A DNA stretch of 64,000 nt from Cupriavidus plantarum (GCF_905397285.1 NZ_CAJPUX010000007.1:1-64000), one strand, 5' to 3'; shown: positions 25,522 through 35,107, counted from the stretch's first letter. The notes: generated by a model not told the origin, from the sequence alone. Numbers and translations: made by a program.

Positions 25522-26838
25522 TCAGATCAGGCCGTCGAACAGCATGACGTGGACCTTGCCGCCGGCGGCGATGGATCCCTGGTCGTGGCCTAGCACGATG
25601 AAGCAGTTCGCCTCGCTCATCGACCGCAAGACCCCGGATCCCTGCTGGCCCGTGAGCCGGACCTCCCACTCGCCGTCCGCGCCGCGCGTGAGCACGCCGC
25701 GCTGATACTCGGTGCGGCCCGGCTTCTTGCGGATCGGTCCCGCGCTGCGCACGGGAAACAGCGGCAGGGGCGGCACGTCGGCGCCCATTTGACGATGCAG
25801 CGCCGCGCGCACGAAATGGTAGAACGTGACCATCACGGCGACCGGATTGCCGGGCAGGCCGAACAGCAGCGCGTCATGGCCATCGGACGTGATACGGCCG
25901 AACGCCATGGGCCGGCCGGGGCGCATCGCGATCTTCCAAAACGTGACTTCGCCCAGCCGGGACATAGTCTGCTTGGTGTAGTCGGCTTCCCCCACGGAGA
26001 CGCCGCCCGACGTGATGATCGCGTCCGCGTTCTCGCAGGCGGTGCGGAACGCCTGCTCCAGCGCTTCGGGATCGTCGCGCACGACGCCCATGTCGATCAG
26101 GTCCACATGCAGGCGGCGCAGCATGCCATGCAGCGTGTATCGGTTGGAGTCGAACACGCAGCCCGGGTCGAGCGGTTCCCCGATGGAACGCAGTTCGTCG
26201 CCGGTGGAGAAAAACGCCACGCGCAGCCGGCGCCTGACCTTGACCTCAGGAATACCGAGCGAGGCGAGCATGCCGATATCGGCGGGACGCAGGATGCGGC
26301 CGTTCTGCAGGGCAGCCTGACCGCGCGCAAGATCCTCGCCGCGCAGGCGGCGGTTGTCGCCGGCGCGCACCGCATCGGCGGCGAAGCGAATGCGCGGGTT
26401 TTTCTCACGACCCACGTCACCGTCGCCTCCGTCGATGGTCTCCACGAACTCCTGCGGAATCACCGTATCGCAGCCGGCCGGCATGACGGCTCCGGTCATG
26501 ATGCGTACCGCCTGCGTGAGGGAGGGCGCCACGCCCGTGTTATCCCCCGCCAACGACTTGCCCGCGACGTCGAGTGTCACGCCGTCCGCGCCAGCATGGG
26601 CCAGCGCGACGCCGGAGAACGCATAGCCGTCCATGGCCGCATTGTCGTGCGCGGGGACGTCGATCGGGGAGACGATGTCCTCCGCGAGCACGCGATCGAG
26701 CGCATCGCGGATGGGCACCTGCTCGATGCCGCGAATCGGCTCGATCACGTTGTCGAGGATCGACGCGACCTGATCGACAGTCAACGCGGAAGGATCGTAG
26801 TCGGACAGGCAGGAGATGACGGATTGCAGGGAAGGCAT
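25522..26838 (-). CDS. moeA: Molybdopterin molybdenumtransferase MoeA
   Basis: MoeA inserts molybdate into adenylylated molybdopterin. The 438-residue protein shows the family motifs DVPAHDNAAMDGYAF near residue 65, TGAVMPAGCDTVI, FFSTGDELRS and SGGVSVGEADYTK, and ends in the domain IV beta barrel. The ATG at 26838 starts the conserved N-terminal helix; upstream in-frame sequence overlaps mobA. It is the third gene of the moaA-mobA-moeA operon, 8 bp after mobA. Confidence 0.96.
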   Translation of the reverse strand: MPSLQSVISCLSDYDPSALTVDQVASILDNVIEPIRGIEQVPIRDALDRVLAEDIVSPIDVPAHDNAAMDGYAFSGVALAHAGADGVTLDVAGKSLAGDNTGVAPSLTQAVRIMTGAVMPAGCDTVIPQEFVETIDGGDGDVGREKNPRIRFAADAVRAGDNRRLRGEDLARGQAALQNGRILRPADIGMLASLGIPEVKVRRRLRVAFFSTGDELRSIGEPLDPGCVFDSNRYTLHGMLRRLHVDLIDMGVVRDDPEALEQAFRTACENADAIITSGGVSVGEADYTKQTMSRLGEVTFWKIAMRPGRPMAFGRITSDGHDALLFGLPGNPVAVMVTFYHFVRAALHRQMGADVPPLPLFPVRSAGPIRKKPGRTEYQRGVLTRGADGEWEVRLTGQQGSGVLRSMSEANCFIVLGHDQGSIAAGGKVHVMLFDGLI

Positions 26839-26846
26839 GGGTCGGG

Positions 26847-27458
26847 TCAGCGCGCCTCGAACGCGCGCAGTTCGTCCAGCGTGTTGATATTGGCGAAAGC
26901 GCTGTCGTCGTCGAACGGCACATCGACGCGCGAATGGCTTGCTGCCCAAGTCTCGATCTTGCGTTCGCCGCGGTCCAGATAATCACGCAGGCTGTCGCGC
27001 AGGCGCACCGCCATCAGGCAGAACGCCGGCTGCGGCTGGCGGCGGCCGTCGGGCGAAACGGTCACCGGCATGGCGATTTCCGCGCGCGTGACGACGATCG
27101 CCTGCACGAGCCGTTCGACGAGATCGACGGGCAGGAAGGGCGTGTCGCACGGAGAGGCGACCATCCACGGGGTCTTGCACGCGGCCAATCCCGCGAGCAT
27201 GCCGGCCAGCGGACCGTTAAACGGTACGGTATTGCCGATGGCGTCATCGCTGACAACGTGCACGCCGAACGACGCATACACATCGAGATGGCGGTTCGCG
27301 TTGATCATTTGGGCGCCGGTCTGCGGCGCAAGCCGGCGCAGGGTGTGGAGCGCCATCGGCGTGCCATGCAGCAGCTGCAGGCCCTTGTCGACGCCGCCCA
27401 TCCGGCTGCCGCGGCCGCCCGCGAGGATCAGTCCGGTGATATCGGATCGGTCGATCAT
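26847..27458 (-). CDS. mobA: Molybdenum cofactor guanylyltransferase MobA
   Basis: MobA attaches GMP to molybdopterin. The nucleotide-binding signature LILAGGRGSRMGGVDKGLQ is at the N-terminus and the Asp for Mg2+ is in SPCDTPFLP. From the ATG at 27458 the product is 203 residues. An ATG ten codons earlier (27488) overlaps the moaA stop as ATGA and is an equally possible, translationally coupled start. It shares an operon with moaA and moeA. Confidence 0.94.
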   Translation of the reverse strand: MIDRSDITGLILAGGRGSRMGGVDKGLQLLHGTPMALHTLRRLAPQTGAQMINANRHLDVYASFGVHVVSDDAIGNTVPFNGPLAGMLAGLAACKTPWMVASPCDTPFLPVDLVERLVQAIVVTRAEIAMPVTVSPDGRRQPQPAFCLMAVRLRDSLRDYLDRGERKIETWAASHSRVDVPFDDDSAFANINTLDELRAFEAR

Positions 27459-27484
27459 GAGAGGCCCATCGCTCCGATGCTGAC

Positions 27485-28609
27485 TCATCCGCCGATGTAT
27501 GACATCTCGATTTTCTGTTCGGCGCGCGCGAGCCGCACGGCGGGGTCGCCACGCTGCTCCGAATAGTTGTCGGTACGGCCGCGCCAAACCTGCGCGATCG
27601 CGTTGGAGACTTCAAGGTCGCTATGGCCGCCGCGCAGTAGCGCACGCAGGTCGTAGCCTTCGGTCGCGAACAGGCACTGATACAGCTTGCCTTCCGTGGA
27701 CAGGCGAATGCGGCTGCAATCGCCGCAGAAGGCGTGCGTCACGCTCGAGATCACGCCGATCTCGCCCGCGCCGTCGCGATAGCGCCAGCGCTCGGCGGTC
27801 TCGCCGGTGTAGTTGGCGGCAATCATCTCGAGCGGGAAAGCTTCGTCGATTCGGCGCACCACCTCGTTTGACGGCAGCACCTCGTCCATCTGCCAGTGGT
27901 TGCTCGCACCGACGTCCATGAACTCGATGAATCGCACGATGATGCCCGTATTGCGGAAATGGCGCGCCATGGGCACCACCTCCGCATCGTTCGTGCCGCG
28001 CTTGACCACCATGTTGACCTTGATCGGCGCGAGGCCCACGGCCTGCGCGGCCTCGATGCCATCGAGCACGTCGCGCACCGCGAAGTCGACATCGTTCATG
28101 CGCCGGAAGGTCGCATCGTCGATCGCGTCGAGGCTCACGCTCACGCGCGAAAGGCCCGCATCGCGCAGCGCGCGGGCCTTGCGGGCGAGCAGGGAGGCGT
28201 TGGTCGTCAGCGTCAGATCCAGCGGCTTGCCCGAAACCGTTTCGATGCGCGCGAGCATTTCCACAAGGCGTTCGATGTTCTTGCGGAGCAGCGGCTCGCC
28301 GCCGGTCAGGCGGATTTTCTCCACGCCATGCGCGACGAACAGCCGCGCGGCCCGCTCGATCTCCTCGAAGCTCAGCAGCGCCGAATGCGGCAGGAACGTG
28401 TAGTCCTTGTCGAACACCTCCTTCGGCATGCAGTAGACGCAGCGGAAGTTGCAGCGGTCGGTCACCGAGATGCGCAGGTCGTGCAGCATGCGGCCCCGCG
28501 TGTCCGTCACCAGCCCGGTGGGCGGCGTGAGGCGGGCGGGAATGGCCGGCACCATCGAACGATATCGATGGTCGCGCAGGTCGAGGATCGGAATGACGGT
28601 GTCGGTCAT
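27485..28609 (-). CDS. moaA: GTP 3',8-cyclase MoaA
   Basis: MoaA is the radical SAM enzyme that starts molybdenum cofactor synthesis from GTP. The SAM cluster cysteines are Cys53, Cys57 and Cys60 in CNFRCVYC. The C-terminal cluster motif CGDCSRIRLSTEGKLYQC and the terminal Gly-Gly (YIGG) required for activity are present. The product is 374 residues from the ATG at 28609; ATG at 28621 is an alternative start. It is the first gene of the operon. Confidence 0.96.
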   Translation of the reverse strand: MTDTVIPILDLRDHRYRSMVPAIPARLTPPTGLVTDTRGRMLHDLRISVTDRCNFRCVYCMPKEVFDKDYTFLPHSALLSFEEIERAARLFVAHGVEKIRLTGGEPLLRKNIERLVEMLARIETVSGKPLDLTLTTNASLLARKARALRDAGLSRVSVSLDAIDDATFRRMNDVDFAVRDVLDGIEAAQAVGLAPIKVNMVVKRGTNDAEVVPMARHFRNTGIIVRFIEFMDVGASNHWQMDEVLPSNEVVRRIDEAFPLEMIAANYTGETAERWRYRDGAGEIGVISSVTHAFCGDCSRIRLSTEGKLYQCLFATEGYDLRALLRGGHSDLEVSNAIAQVWRGRTDNYSEQRGDPAVRLARAEQKIEMSYIGG

Positions 28610-28761
28610 GGGCGGGGGCATTCGCCGCGACACAGGCCGCGGCTATGGGTGCCATTCTAGCCGACACCGCCAAACTACCGCGCCGTGACGGGCGTACACC
28701 TGGGGCGACGCCCGAGGAGTACAGATGTTGCAGTGCGCTGAAGACAATCCTGCCTGACAAA

Positions 28762-28794
28762 GAAAAACCGGCAGGCCTTGCGGCGCTGCCGGTT
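28762..28794 (-). terminator. Terminator of rne
   Basis: A 9-bp perfect stem AACCGGCAG/CTGCCGGTT is followed on the - strand by TTTTCTTTG. It lies 58 bp past the rne stop. Confidence 0.85.
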
Positions 28795-28851
28795 CATCTG
28801 GGGATCCGCGGCCCCTCGAAAGGTGCGGCCGCGGTATCGCCAGCGGGCGGA

Positions 28852-31800
28852 TTACTGCTGTTGTTGCTGCTGTTGCTGCTGCTGGTCCGAACCGGCACGG
28901 CCGGTCTCCACCAGGATCATCGGACCCTGGGGCAGCGGCGGCAGCGGCTTGCGCTCGCGCGGCACGCGCGGCGCCGGCACGATGCGCGCAGCGGCTTCCT
29001 GCGCGGCGCGGTGCTTGCTGTCGTCCGTGTGGACCCACTGCAGGCCTGCGGCGGCCAGCATCGGCTCGAGCGTTTCCGTGGCGACGCGGGTGGATGCCGG
29101 GGCGGCCAGCGGTGCCGGTACGGCAGTGACTTCGGCGGACAGGATCACCGGTTCCGGTGCCACGGCGGCTGCCGGGACAGGGGCGGCGACCGGCGCTGCG
29201 GCCGTCGCGACGGCGGGCGCGGCTTCCGGTGCAACCGGCGCGGCTTGGGCCGCTGCCGGTGCCGGTGCTGCTGCCGGTGCCGCTGTCGGTGCGGCTGTCG
29301 GTGCGGAATAGCTTGCGGCAACCGGCTCGGCTTCCGGTGTCACCGGAGCAAATACGGGTTCCGGCGTCACGGGCGTGACGGACGAAGCCGGCGTGGGCTG
29401 CACGGCCACGGCCGTGACGGGTTCGGCGGCGGGCTGCGCCGCGGGCGTAACGTCCGATTGCGCGGTAGCGGTGGCCACAGGCTGCGATACTGGCGACGAG
29501 AGCGGCGACGAGAGCGGCGACGAGAGCGGCGACGAGAGCGGCGAAGACACCGGTTGCAGTGCCGGTTGCGCGGACACCGGCGCCACCGTCTCGGCAAACT
29601 CGGACTCGCTTTCGGTCACGCCAGCCGACACTTCAGCGAGGTTGGCGACGTTGTCGCCATCGGCGCCTTGTGCCTCGTCGCGTTCGCGGCGGTAGCGGTT
29701 ACGGCCACGGCGGTTGCGGCGGCGGCGTTCTTCGCCTTCGCCGCCTTCCGTCGCCACGCCGTCCAGGCCATCGGCGCGTTCCAGCGCATCGGCTTCAGCG
29801 GCGTCGGCGGTCTGGGCGATCGTCGCGGGAGCGGACTGGATGGCCTCGAACGCGGTTTGCGGCGCGGCCGCCACGGCGTTCAGTTCATCGGTCGTCTCGC
29901 CCTCACGCGACTCGCTGCGCTCGCGCTGACGTTCACGCTGGCGTTCGCGGCGTTCCTGATTGCGCTGACGGCCGCCTTCGGGGCGCGCGCCTTCGGTACC
30001 GGGGGCGGCATCCGCCTGACGGGCGACGGCCGGCGTGGCCTGCGCATCGCGCGGCGCGCGCGCCGGGCGCTCGCCACGCTCGCCACGCTCGCCACGTTCA
30101 CCGCGCTCACCTCGTTCGCCACGCTGATCGGCACGGGCCTCGCGGCCCTCACGCGATTCACGCGGTTCACGCTGTTCCTTCTCGGTGCGCTGGCCACGGC
30201 CTTCGCCACCGCGCGGGCCACGCTCGCCACGGCCTTCGCGTGCTTCGCCGCCGGCACGGCCGCTACGGCCCTCGCGGCCTTCGCGTCCTTCACCGCGCTG
30301 GCCACGCTCGCCGCGCTCACCACGCTCACGGCGGCCTTCACCACGACCTTCGCGGCCTTCACGACCCTCGCGGCCTTCGCCGCGGGCTTGCGCCGAAGCC
30401 TCGGCCTTGACGGGCTCCGCCGCCGGCGCCGCCGGACGGGCACCGAACAGGCCCTTCAGCCAGCCGATGAAGCCGCCGGCCGCGACGGGTTGCGTCGCGG
30501 GTGCCGGACGTGCCACCGGGGCCTCCGGACGCGGCGCGCGCTCGGGGCGGGGCACCGAGACGGGCGCCGGCGCGTCGGGCGTGATGCCCTTGACCGCCGC
30601 TTCCTGACGCGGACGCGCGTCTTCCTTCTTGCGGCTGCTGTAGCTCGTATCGGCTTCCAGTTCCTTGGCCGCCGCTTCCGCCATGCGGTAGCTGGCCGTG
30701 GAATCCTCGAGGCGCGGATCGTCGTGACGCAGGCGCTCGAGCTTGTAATGCGGGGTTTCGAGGTGCTTGTTCGGGATCAGCAGCACGTTGACCTTGAACC
30801 GCAGCTCGATCAGGTTGATTTCCTGGCGCTTCTCGTTCAGCAGGAAGGCCGCGACTTCCACGGGCACCTGGCAGTGGATCGCCGCGGTGTTCTCCTTCAT
30901 CGCCTCTTCCTGGATGATGCGGAGCACCTGCAGTGCCGACGATTCGGTATCGCGGATATGGCCGGTACCGTTGCAGCGCGGGCACGTGATGTGCGAACCC
31001 TCGGACAGCGACGGACGCAGGCGCTGGCGCGACAGTTCCATCAGGCCGAAGCGGCTGATCTTGCCCATCTGCACGCGCGCGCGGTCGTGGCGCAGCGCGT
31101 CCTTCAGGCGCGTTTCCACGTCCTTCTGGGCCTTGCCGGACTCCATGTCGATGAAGTCGATCACGATCAGGCCGCCCAGGTCGCGCAGACGCAGCTGGCG
31201 CGCAATCTCGTCGGCGGCTTCGAGGTTCGTGCGGAGCGCGGTTTCCTCGATGTCGGCGCCCTTGGTGGCGCGGGCCGAGTTCACGTCCACGGAGACGAGC
31301 GCTTCGGTATGGTCGATCACGATCGCGCCGCCCGACGGCAGCATGACCATGCGCGAGTACGCCGACTCGATCTGGTGTTCGATCTGGAAGCGCGAGAAGA
31401 GCGGCACGTCATCGCGGTACTTCTTCACGCGATTCATGTTGTCCGGCATCACCACGCTCATGAAGGCGCGGGCCTGCTCGTAGATCTCGTCGGTATCGAT
31501 CAGGATTTCGCCGATATCGGGCTGGAAGTAGTCGCGGATCGCGCGGATCACGAGGCTCGATTCCAGATAGATCAGCAGCGGAGCCTTGTTGTCGCCGGCG
31601 GCGCCGTCGATGGCCTTCCACAGCTGCAGCAGGTAGTTCAGGTCCCACTGCAGTTCCTCGGCCGCGCGGCCGATACCGGCGGTCCGGGCGATGATGCTCA
31701 TGCCGTCCGGCACCTGCAGCTGCGCCATGGTTTCGCGCAGTTCCTGGCGGTCTTCACCCTCGATGCGGCGCGACACGCCGCCGCCACGCGGGTTGTTGGG

Positions 31801-32187
31801 CATCAGCACGAGGTAACGGCCGGCCAGCGAGATGAACGTGGTCAGGGCGGCGCCCTTGTTGCCGCGCTCTTCCTTTTCCACCTGGACGATCAGTTCCTGG
31901 CCTTCGTGCAGCGCGTCCTGGATGCGCGCGTTGCGCACGTCCACGCCTTCCTTGAAGTAGGCGCGGGCGACTTCCTTGAACGGCAGGAAGCCGTGGCGCT
32001 CTTCGCCGTAGTTCACGAAGCACGCTTCGAGCGACGGCTCGATGCGCGTGATCACGCCCTTGTAAATATTGCCTTTGCGCTGTTCGCGCCCGGCAGTTTC
32101 GATGTCGATGTCGATCAGCTTCTGACCATCGACGATCGCGACGCGCAATTCCTCTTGTTGCGTCGCATTGAACAGCATGCGTTTCAT
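28852..32187 (-). CDS. rne: Ribonuclease E
   Basis: RNase E is the main endonuclease of mRNA decay and rRNA/tRNA processing. The 1111-residue protein has an S1 domain (about 37-119), the RNase H-like and 5'-sensor regions, the DNase I-like catalytic region with metal-binding Asp residues in SVDVNSA (near 303) and VIDFIDM (near 345), and the Zn-link CPRCNGTG (about 401-408). After residue 500 or so it becomes a disordered scaffold: an Arg/Glu/Gly tract with repeated GER, an Ala/Pro/Val tract, SSPL repeats and a final run of ten Gln. TGGAGTGAGGT precedes the ATG. Transcription starts in the 0.8-kb region shared with rluC. Confidence 0.97.
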   Translation of the reverse strand: MKRMLFNATQQEELRVAIVDGQKLIDIDIETAGREQRKGNIYKGVITRIEPSLEACFVNYGEERHGFLPFKEVARAYFKEGVDVRNARIQDALHEGQELIVQVEKEERGNKGAALTTFISLAGRYLVLMPNNPRGGGVSRRIEGEDRQELRETMAQLQVPDGMSIIARTAGIGRAAEELQWDLNYLLQLWKAIDGAAGDNKAPLLIYLESSLVIRAIRDYFQPDIGEILIDTDEIYEQARAFMSVVMPDNMNRVKKYRDDVPLFSRFQIEHQIESAYSRMVMLPSGGAIVIDHTEALVSVDVNSARATKGADIEETALRTNLEAADEIARQLRLRDLGGLIVIDFIDMESGKAQKDVETRLKDALRHDRARVQMGKISRFGLMELSRQRLRPSLSEGSHITCPRCNGTGHIRDTESSALQVLRIIQEEAMKENTAAIHCQVPVEVAAFLLNEKRQEINLIELRFKVNVLLIPNKHLETPHYKLERLRHDDPRLEDSTASYRMAEAAAKELEADTSYSSRKKEDARPRQEAAVKGITPDAPAPVSVPRPERAPRPEAPVARPAPATQPVAAGGFIGWLKGLFGARPAAPAAEPVKAEASAQARGEGREGREGREGRGEGRRERGERGERGQRGEGREGREGRSGRAGGEAREGRGERGPRGGEGRGQRTEKEQREPRESREGREARADQRGERGERGERGERGERGERPARAPRDAQATPAVARQADAAPGTEGARPEGGRQRNQERRERQRERQRERSESREGETTDELNAVAAAPQTAFEAIQSAPATIAQTADAAEADALERADGLDGVATEGGEGEERRRRNRRGRNRYRRERDEAQGADGDNVANLAEVSAGVTESESEFAETVAPVSAQPALQPVSSPLSSPLSSPLSSPLSSPVSQPVATATAQSDVTPAAQPAAEPVTAVAVQPTPASSVTPVTPEPVFAPVTPEAEPVAASYSAPTAAPTAAPAAAPAPAAAQAAPVAPEAAPAVATAAAPVAAPVPAAAVAPEPVILSAEVTAVPAPLAAPASTRVATETLEPMLAAAGLQWVHTDDSKHRAAQEAAARIVPAPRVPRERKPLPPLPQGPMILVETGRAGSDQQQQQQQQQQ
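28855..28884 (-). repeat. Poly-glutamine tract at the extreme C-terminus of RNase E
   Basis: Ten consecutive CAG/CAA codons end the gene directly before the TAA stop. The CAG/CAA mixture makes simple slippage less likely than for a pure repeat. Confidence 0.9.
29492..29551 (-). repeat. 12-bp in-frame tandem repeat in rne
   Basis: Four perfect copies of the + strand unit GGCGACGAGAGC (29492-29539) plus one diverged copy (29540-29551) encode the successive SSPL units in the disordered C-terminal half of RNase E. Confidence 0.9.
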
Positions 32188-33011
32188 CGCAATACCTCAC
32201 TCCAGTGTCGCGCGGAGCCGAAAGCCAAAAGGTGGCCGTGCGCGCGACGATCCATGGAGCACGCGAGGAAAGAGAGCAGGGTGGGAGAATTGCCAGGGCA
32301 CCGGCGCGAAAGACATGCGCACCGGCAAGGGCACGGGTGAGGGAAGAGGCGATGACGTCGAGGCAGTCGTCCGCTGGCAGGGAGGGGCACCAAAAAAGTC
32401 CTGCTCCTCGTGCAGCGGCTCCGGCGAACTCCCGGATGCCAGCGGCGGCGCGGCCAGCACGGCAAGCCTTCGGCATGCGTGCCTCGCGCCGCGGCTGGCC
32501 GGGCGGCCCAGACGCGTCAAAGAGCAAGTTTTTCGGACGCGGCAGGCGAACACTCGCCAACCTGACTTCTCCTTCTGGGCGCGCTGGCTGCTTCTTGGAG
32601 TTCTGCGACTAGGCGCCGTGCGTCATGCCGGCGCGACGCCGGCGTGACAAGTCAGGTGGCAGTTCGACCTGCCGGCCGGCACCGGATTCCCGGTGCAGGC
32701 GGTCTTCTCTCACCATTTGCGGATGCCACCGGGCATCCGCATCCAAATTCTGATCTACCTGATAGCTCTGTTCCCACGAGCCCGCCGTCTTCGCCGAAGT
32801 CGCCTGTGGGCGGCTTCCTGCGCGCCGGCGTGGCGCGTGCGTGCTGCTGATGCCGTCATTCACCCATCGGCGCGCGCGAATATATGCGTGTTTGCGCGGG
32901 ACGGGCCGGGCTGGCGGCAACCCGAAGTGTAAAATGCGGAATTACGCAAAGTCACACAGGCTTTTGCGTTGCTGGCGTCTCGCCGGCAACAGCGGGGAAA
33001 TTATATTGAAA
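32188..33011. other. Long non-coding region between divergent rne and rluC
   Basis: This 824-base region should contain the rne promoter and long 5' leader (-) and the rluC promoter (+). Frames crossing it are Arg/Ala/Pro-rich and overlap on both strands without a conserved domain, so none is called. It has two marked dyads: 32622-32648 (11-bp stem with one G-U, 5-nt loop) and 32679-32696 (7-bp perfect stem, loop ATTC). A TAAAAT at 32930-32935 is a possible rluC -10. E. coli rne has a long structured leader through which RNase E represses itself, so a similar role is plausible. Confidence 0.55.
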
Positions 33012-34007
33012 ATGAATGAGTTACGCCATCAAATTGAAAAGGAGGCCCGTTCCACGTCGAACGCGCTCCAGGTGGCGTACGTCACGATCGACGAAAGCGG
33101 CGAAGGGCAGCGTATCGATAACTTTCTGTTGAAGGTTGCGCGCGGGGTCCCGAAGAGCCATATCTACCGGGTGCTGCGTTCCGGCGAAGTCCGGGTGAAC
33201 AAGGGTCGGATAGATGCTACCTATCGCCTGAAGCTCGGCGATATTGTCCGAATTCCGCCGATGCGCGTGGCCGAACGCGCGACCACGGCGGAAGCGCCGC
33301 CGAGCGAATTCCCGATCCTGTTCGAGGATGCGCACCTGCTGGTCGTCAACAAGCCCGCCGGCGTCGCCGTGCACGGGGGCTCCGGCGTGGCCTTCGGTGT
33401 GATCGAACAGTTGCGGCGCGCGCGGCCCGATGCCAGGTTCCTCGAACTCGTGCATCGGCTCGACCGCGAGACATCGGGTGTGCTCGTGCTGGCCAAGAAA
33501 CGCTCGGCCCTCGTGCATCTTCACGATCAGATGCGTGGAGATGGCATGGACAAGCGGTATTTTGCGTGCGTGGCGGGGGCATTCCTCAATCAGCGCCAGC
33601 ATGTGAAGCTGCCCCTGTTCAAATACACGACCGCCGACGGCGAGCGCCGCGTGCGCGTGCAGGAAGACGGACTCACCTCGCACACGATCTTCAACCGCGT
33701 GGAGGCCTTCCCCGGCTACACCCTGCTGGAAGCGGAGCTCAAGACCGGGCGCACCCACCAGATTCGCGTGCATTTGTCCCACTCGGGCTTTCCGATCGTC
33801 GGCGACGACAAGTACGGTGACTTCGCGCTCAACAAGGCGCTTGCCCGCAGCGGGGCGCGGCCCGGCATCAAGCGGATGTTCCTGCATGCGCACCGTCTCA
33901 CGCTGGTGCATCCGGCAACGGGCGAGGCGCTCACCGTCTCCGCGCCGCTGCCGCCGGAGTGTGTCGAATTTCTGCAACAATTGCGGGAGCCGGGCGCGGC
34001 GGCCTGA
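33012..34007 (+). CDS. rluC: 23S rRNA pseudouridine synthase RluC
   Basis: RluC converts U955, U2504 and U2580 of 23S rRNA (E. coli numbering) to pseudouridine. The 331-residue protein has an S4 RNA-binding domain (about 35-90, RIDNFLLKVARGVPKSHIYRVL) and the catalytic domain with the active Asp in VHRLDRETSGVLVLAKK and the TGRTHQIRVHL motif. The ATG at 33012 follows an AT-rich leader. The rne/rluC divergent arrangement is the same as in E. coli. Confidence 0.96.
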   Translation: MNELRHQIEKEARSTSNALQVAYVTIDESGEGQRIDNFLLKVARGVPKSHIYRVLRSGEVRVNKGRIDATYRLKLGDIVRIPPMRVAERATTAEAPPSEFPILFEDAHLLVVNKPAGVAVHGGSGVAFGVIEQLRRARPDARFLELVHRLDRETSGVLVLAKKRSALVHLHDQMRGDGMDKRYFACVAGAFLNQRQHVKLPLFKYTTADGERRVRVQEDGLTSHTIFNRVEAFPGYTLLEAELKTGRTHQIRVHLSHSGFPIVGDDKYGDFALNKALARSGARPGIKRMFLHAHRLTLVHPATGEALTVSAPLPPECVEFLQQLREPGAAA

Positions 34008-34050
34008 CGGTGCCGCGCCGAAAAGTCTCCCTACAAGGACCCCAATCCCA

Positions 34051-34710
34051 ATGGCCAGGCAGCGCTTCGACCTGATCGTCTTCGACTGGGACGGAACCCT
34101 CATGGATTCCACGCCCACCATCGCCAAATGCATCCAGCTGGCCAGCCGCGATCTCGGCCTGCCGGTCCCTGACGACAGCGCCGCGAGCCACGTGATCGGC
34201 CTCGGCCTGAAGGATGCGCTGTCGTACGCTGTCCCGACGCTCGACCCCGCGGACTACCCGAAGCTGGCCGAGCGCTACCGCTATCACTTTCTGACGCGCG
34301 ACGCGGACCTCGTGCTGTTCGACGGCGTGCGGGAGATGCTGGAGGCGCTGCGCGCCGAGCATTACTTCCTCGGCGTAGCTACCGGCAAGACGCGCGCGGG
34401 GCTCGACCGCGCGCTCGCCGCCACGGGCCTCGGCAAGCTGTTCGATGCCACGCGGTGCGCGGACGAGACGTTCTCCAAGCCGCATCCCGCGATGCTGCAC
34501 GAACTCACGCGCGAACTCGGTCAGGACGTCGAACGCACGGTCATGATCGGCGACACCACACACGACCTCCAGATGGCCGTCAACGCGGGCGCGCACGGGC
34601 TCGGCGTATGCTACGGCGCCCATCCGGCCGATTCGCTGCGCGCGATGACGCCGGTCCACTGCGCGACGTCGATCGACGACCTCCATGGGTGGCTGCTGGC
34701 CCATGCCTGA
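34051..34710 (+). CDS. HAD-IA phosphatase (phosphoglycolate phosphatase-like)
   Basis: The 219-residue protein has the four HAD motifs: DWDGTLMDS with the nucleophile Asp (about 12), the Thr in GVATGK, the Lys in FSKPHP and the acidic pair in MIGDTTHDLQMA. It has a helical cap of type C1. Substrate is unknown; phosphoglycolate is one option. The ATG at 34051 begins the conserved first strand. Its TGA overlaps the ATG of the Rieske gene, so the two are coupled. Confidence 0.92.
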   Translation: MARQRFDLIVFDWDGTLMDSTPTIAKCIQLASRDLGLPVPDDSAASHVIGLGLKDALSYAVPTLDPADYPKLAERYRYHFLTRDADLVLFDGVREMLEALRAEHYFLGVATGKTRAGLDRALAATGLGKLFDATRCADETFSKPHPAMLHELTRELGQDVERTVMIGDTTHDLQMAVNAGAHGLGVCYGAHPADSLRAMTPVHCATSIDDLHGWLLAHA

Positions 34711-35107
34711 CATGGATCGCGCGCGGCGCGTCTGCGCGTCCGGGGAGCTGGCCGATGGCGGCATCGGCGTGCGGTTCACGGTTGCCGTGGCGGCGCGCGA
34801 CGCCATGCGCGACGTCGGCGCATTCGTCATCCGCTACGATGGCGTGGCCCATGGTTATCTGAACCGGTGCGCGCACGTGCCGATGGAGATGGACTGGCAG
34901 GAAGGCCAGTTTTTCGATAGCGCGGGCCTATACTTGATGTGTGCGACACATGGCGCGGTTTATGCGCCAGACACCGGCCATTGCGTGGGCGGCCCTTGCC
35001 GGGGCGCCGCGCTGGCCAAACTCCGGATAGAGGAACGCGATGGCAGCGTCTACTGGCTGCCCGAGCCGCCTTTTTTTCCGCCCGAACCCAATGAGTCCAT
35101 TGCATGA
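34703..35107 (+). CDS. Small Rieske [2Fe-2S] protein
   Basis: The 134-residue protein carries one Rieske centre: CAH (about residues 56-58) and, 23 residues later, CATH, in the pattern C-x-H...C-x2-H, with a GPC-containing proline loop near PCRGAAL. It resembles stand-alone ferredoxin-like Rieske proteins. No oxygenase or reductase gene is adjacent, so its partner is unknown. It overlaps the HAD gene at its 5' end (ATGCCTGA) and sppA at its 3' end (ATGA). ATG at 34712 is an alternative start. Confidence 0.9.
   Translation: MPDMDRARRVCASGELADGGIGVRFTVAVAARDAMRDVGAFVIRYDGVAHGYLNRCAHVPMEMDWQEGQFFDSAGLYLMCATHGAVYAPDTGHCVGGPCRGAALAKLRIEERDGSVYWLPEPPFFPPEPNESIA

Noticed and set aside
28645..32340. 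A 1231-codon open frame on + opposite rne
   Set aside because: It mirrors the RNase E frame, is made of Arg/Gly/Ala/Leu runs caused by the GC-rich codon use of rne, and has no domain. RNase E on - is unmistakable.
32168..32647. Several overlapping frames on both strands between rne and rluC
   Set aside because: They overlap each other, have Arg/Ala/Pro-rich composition and no ribosome site; the region fits a leader and promoters better.
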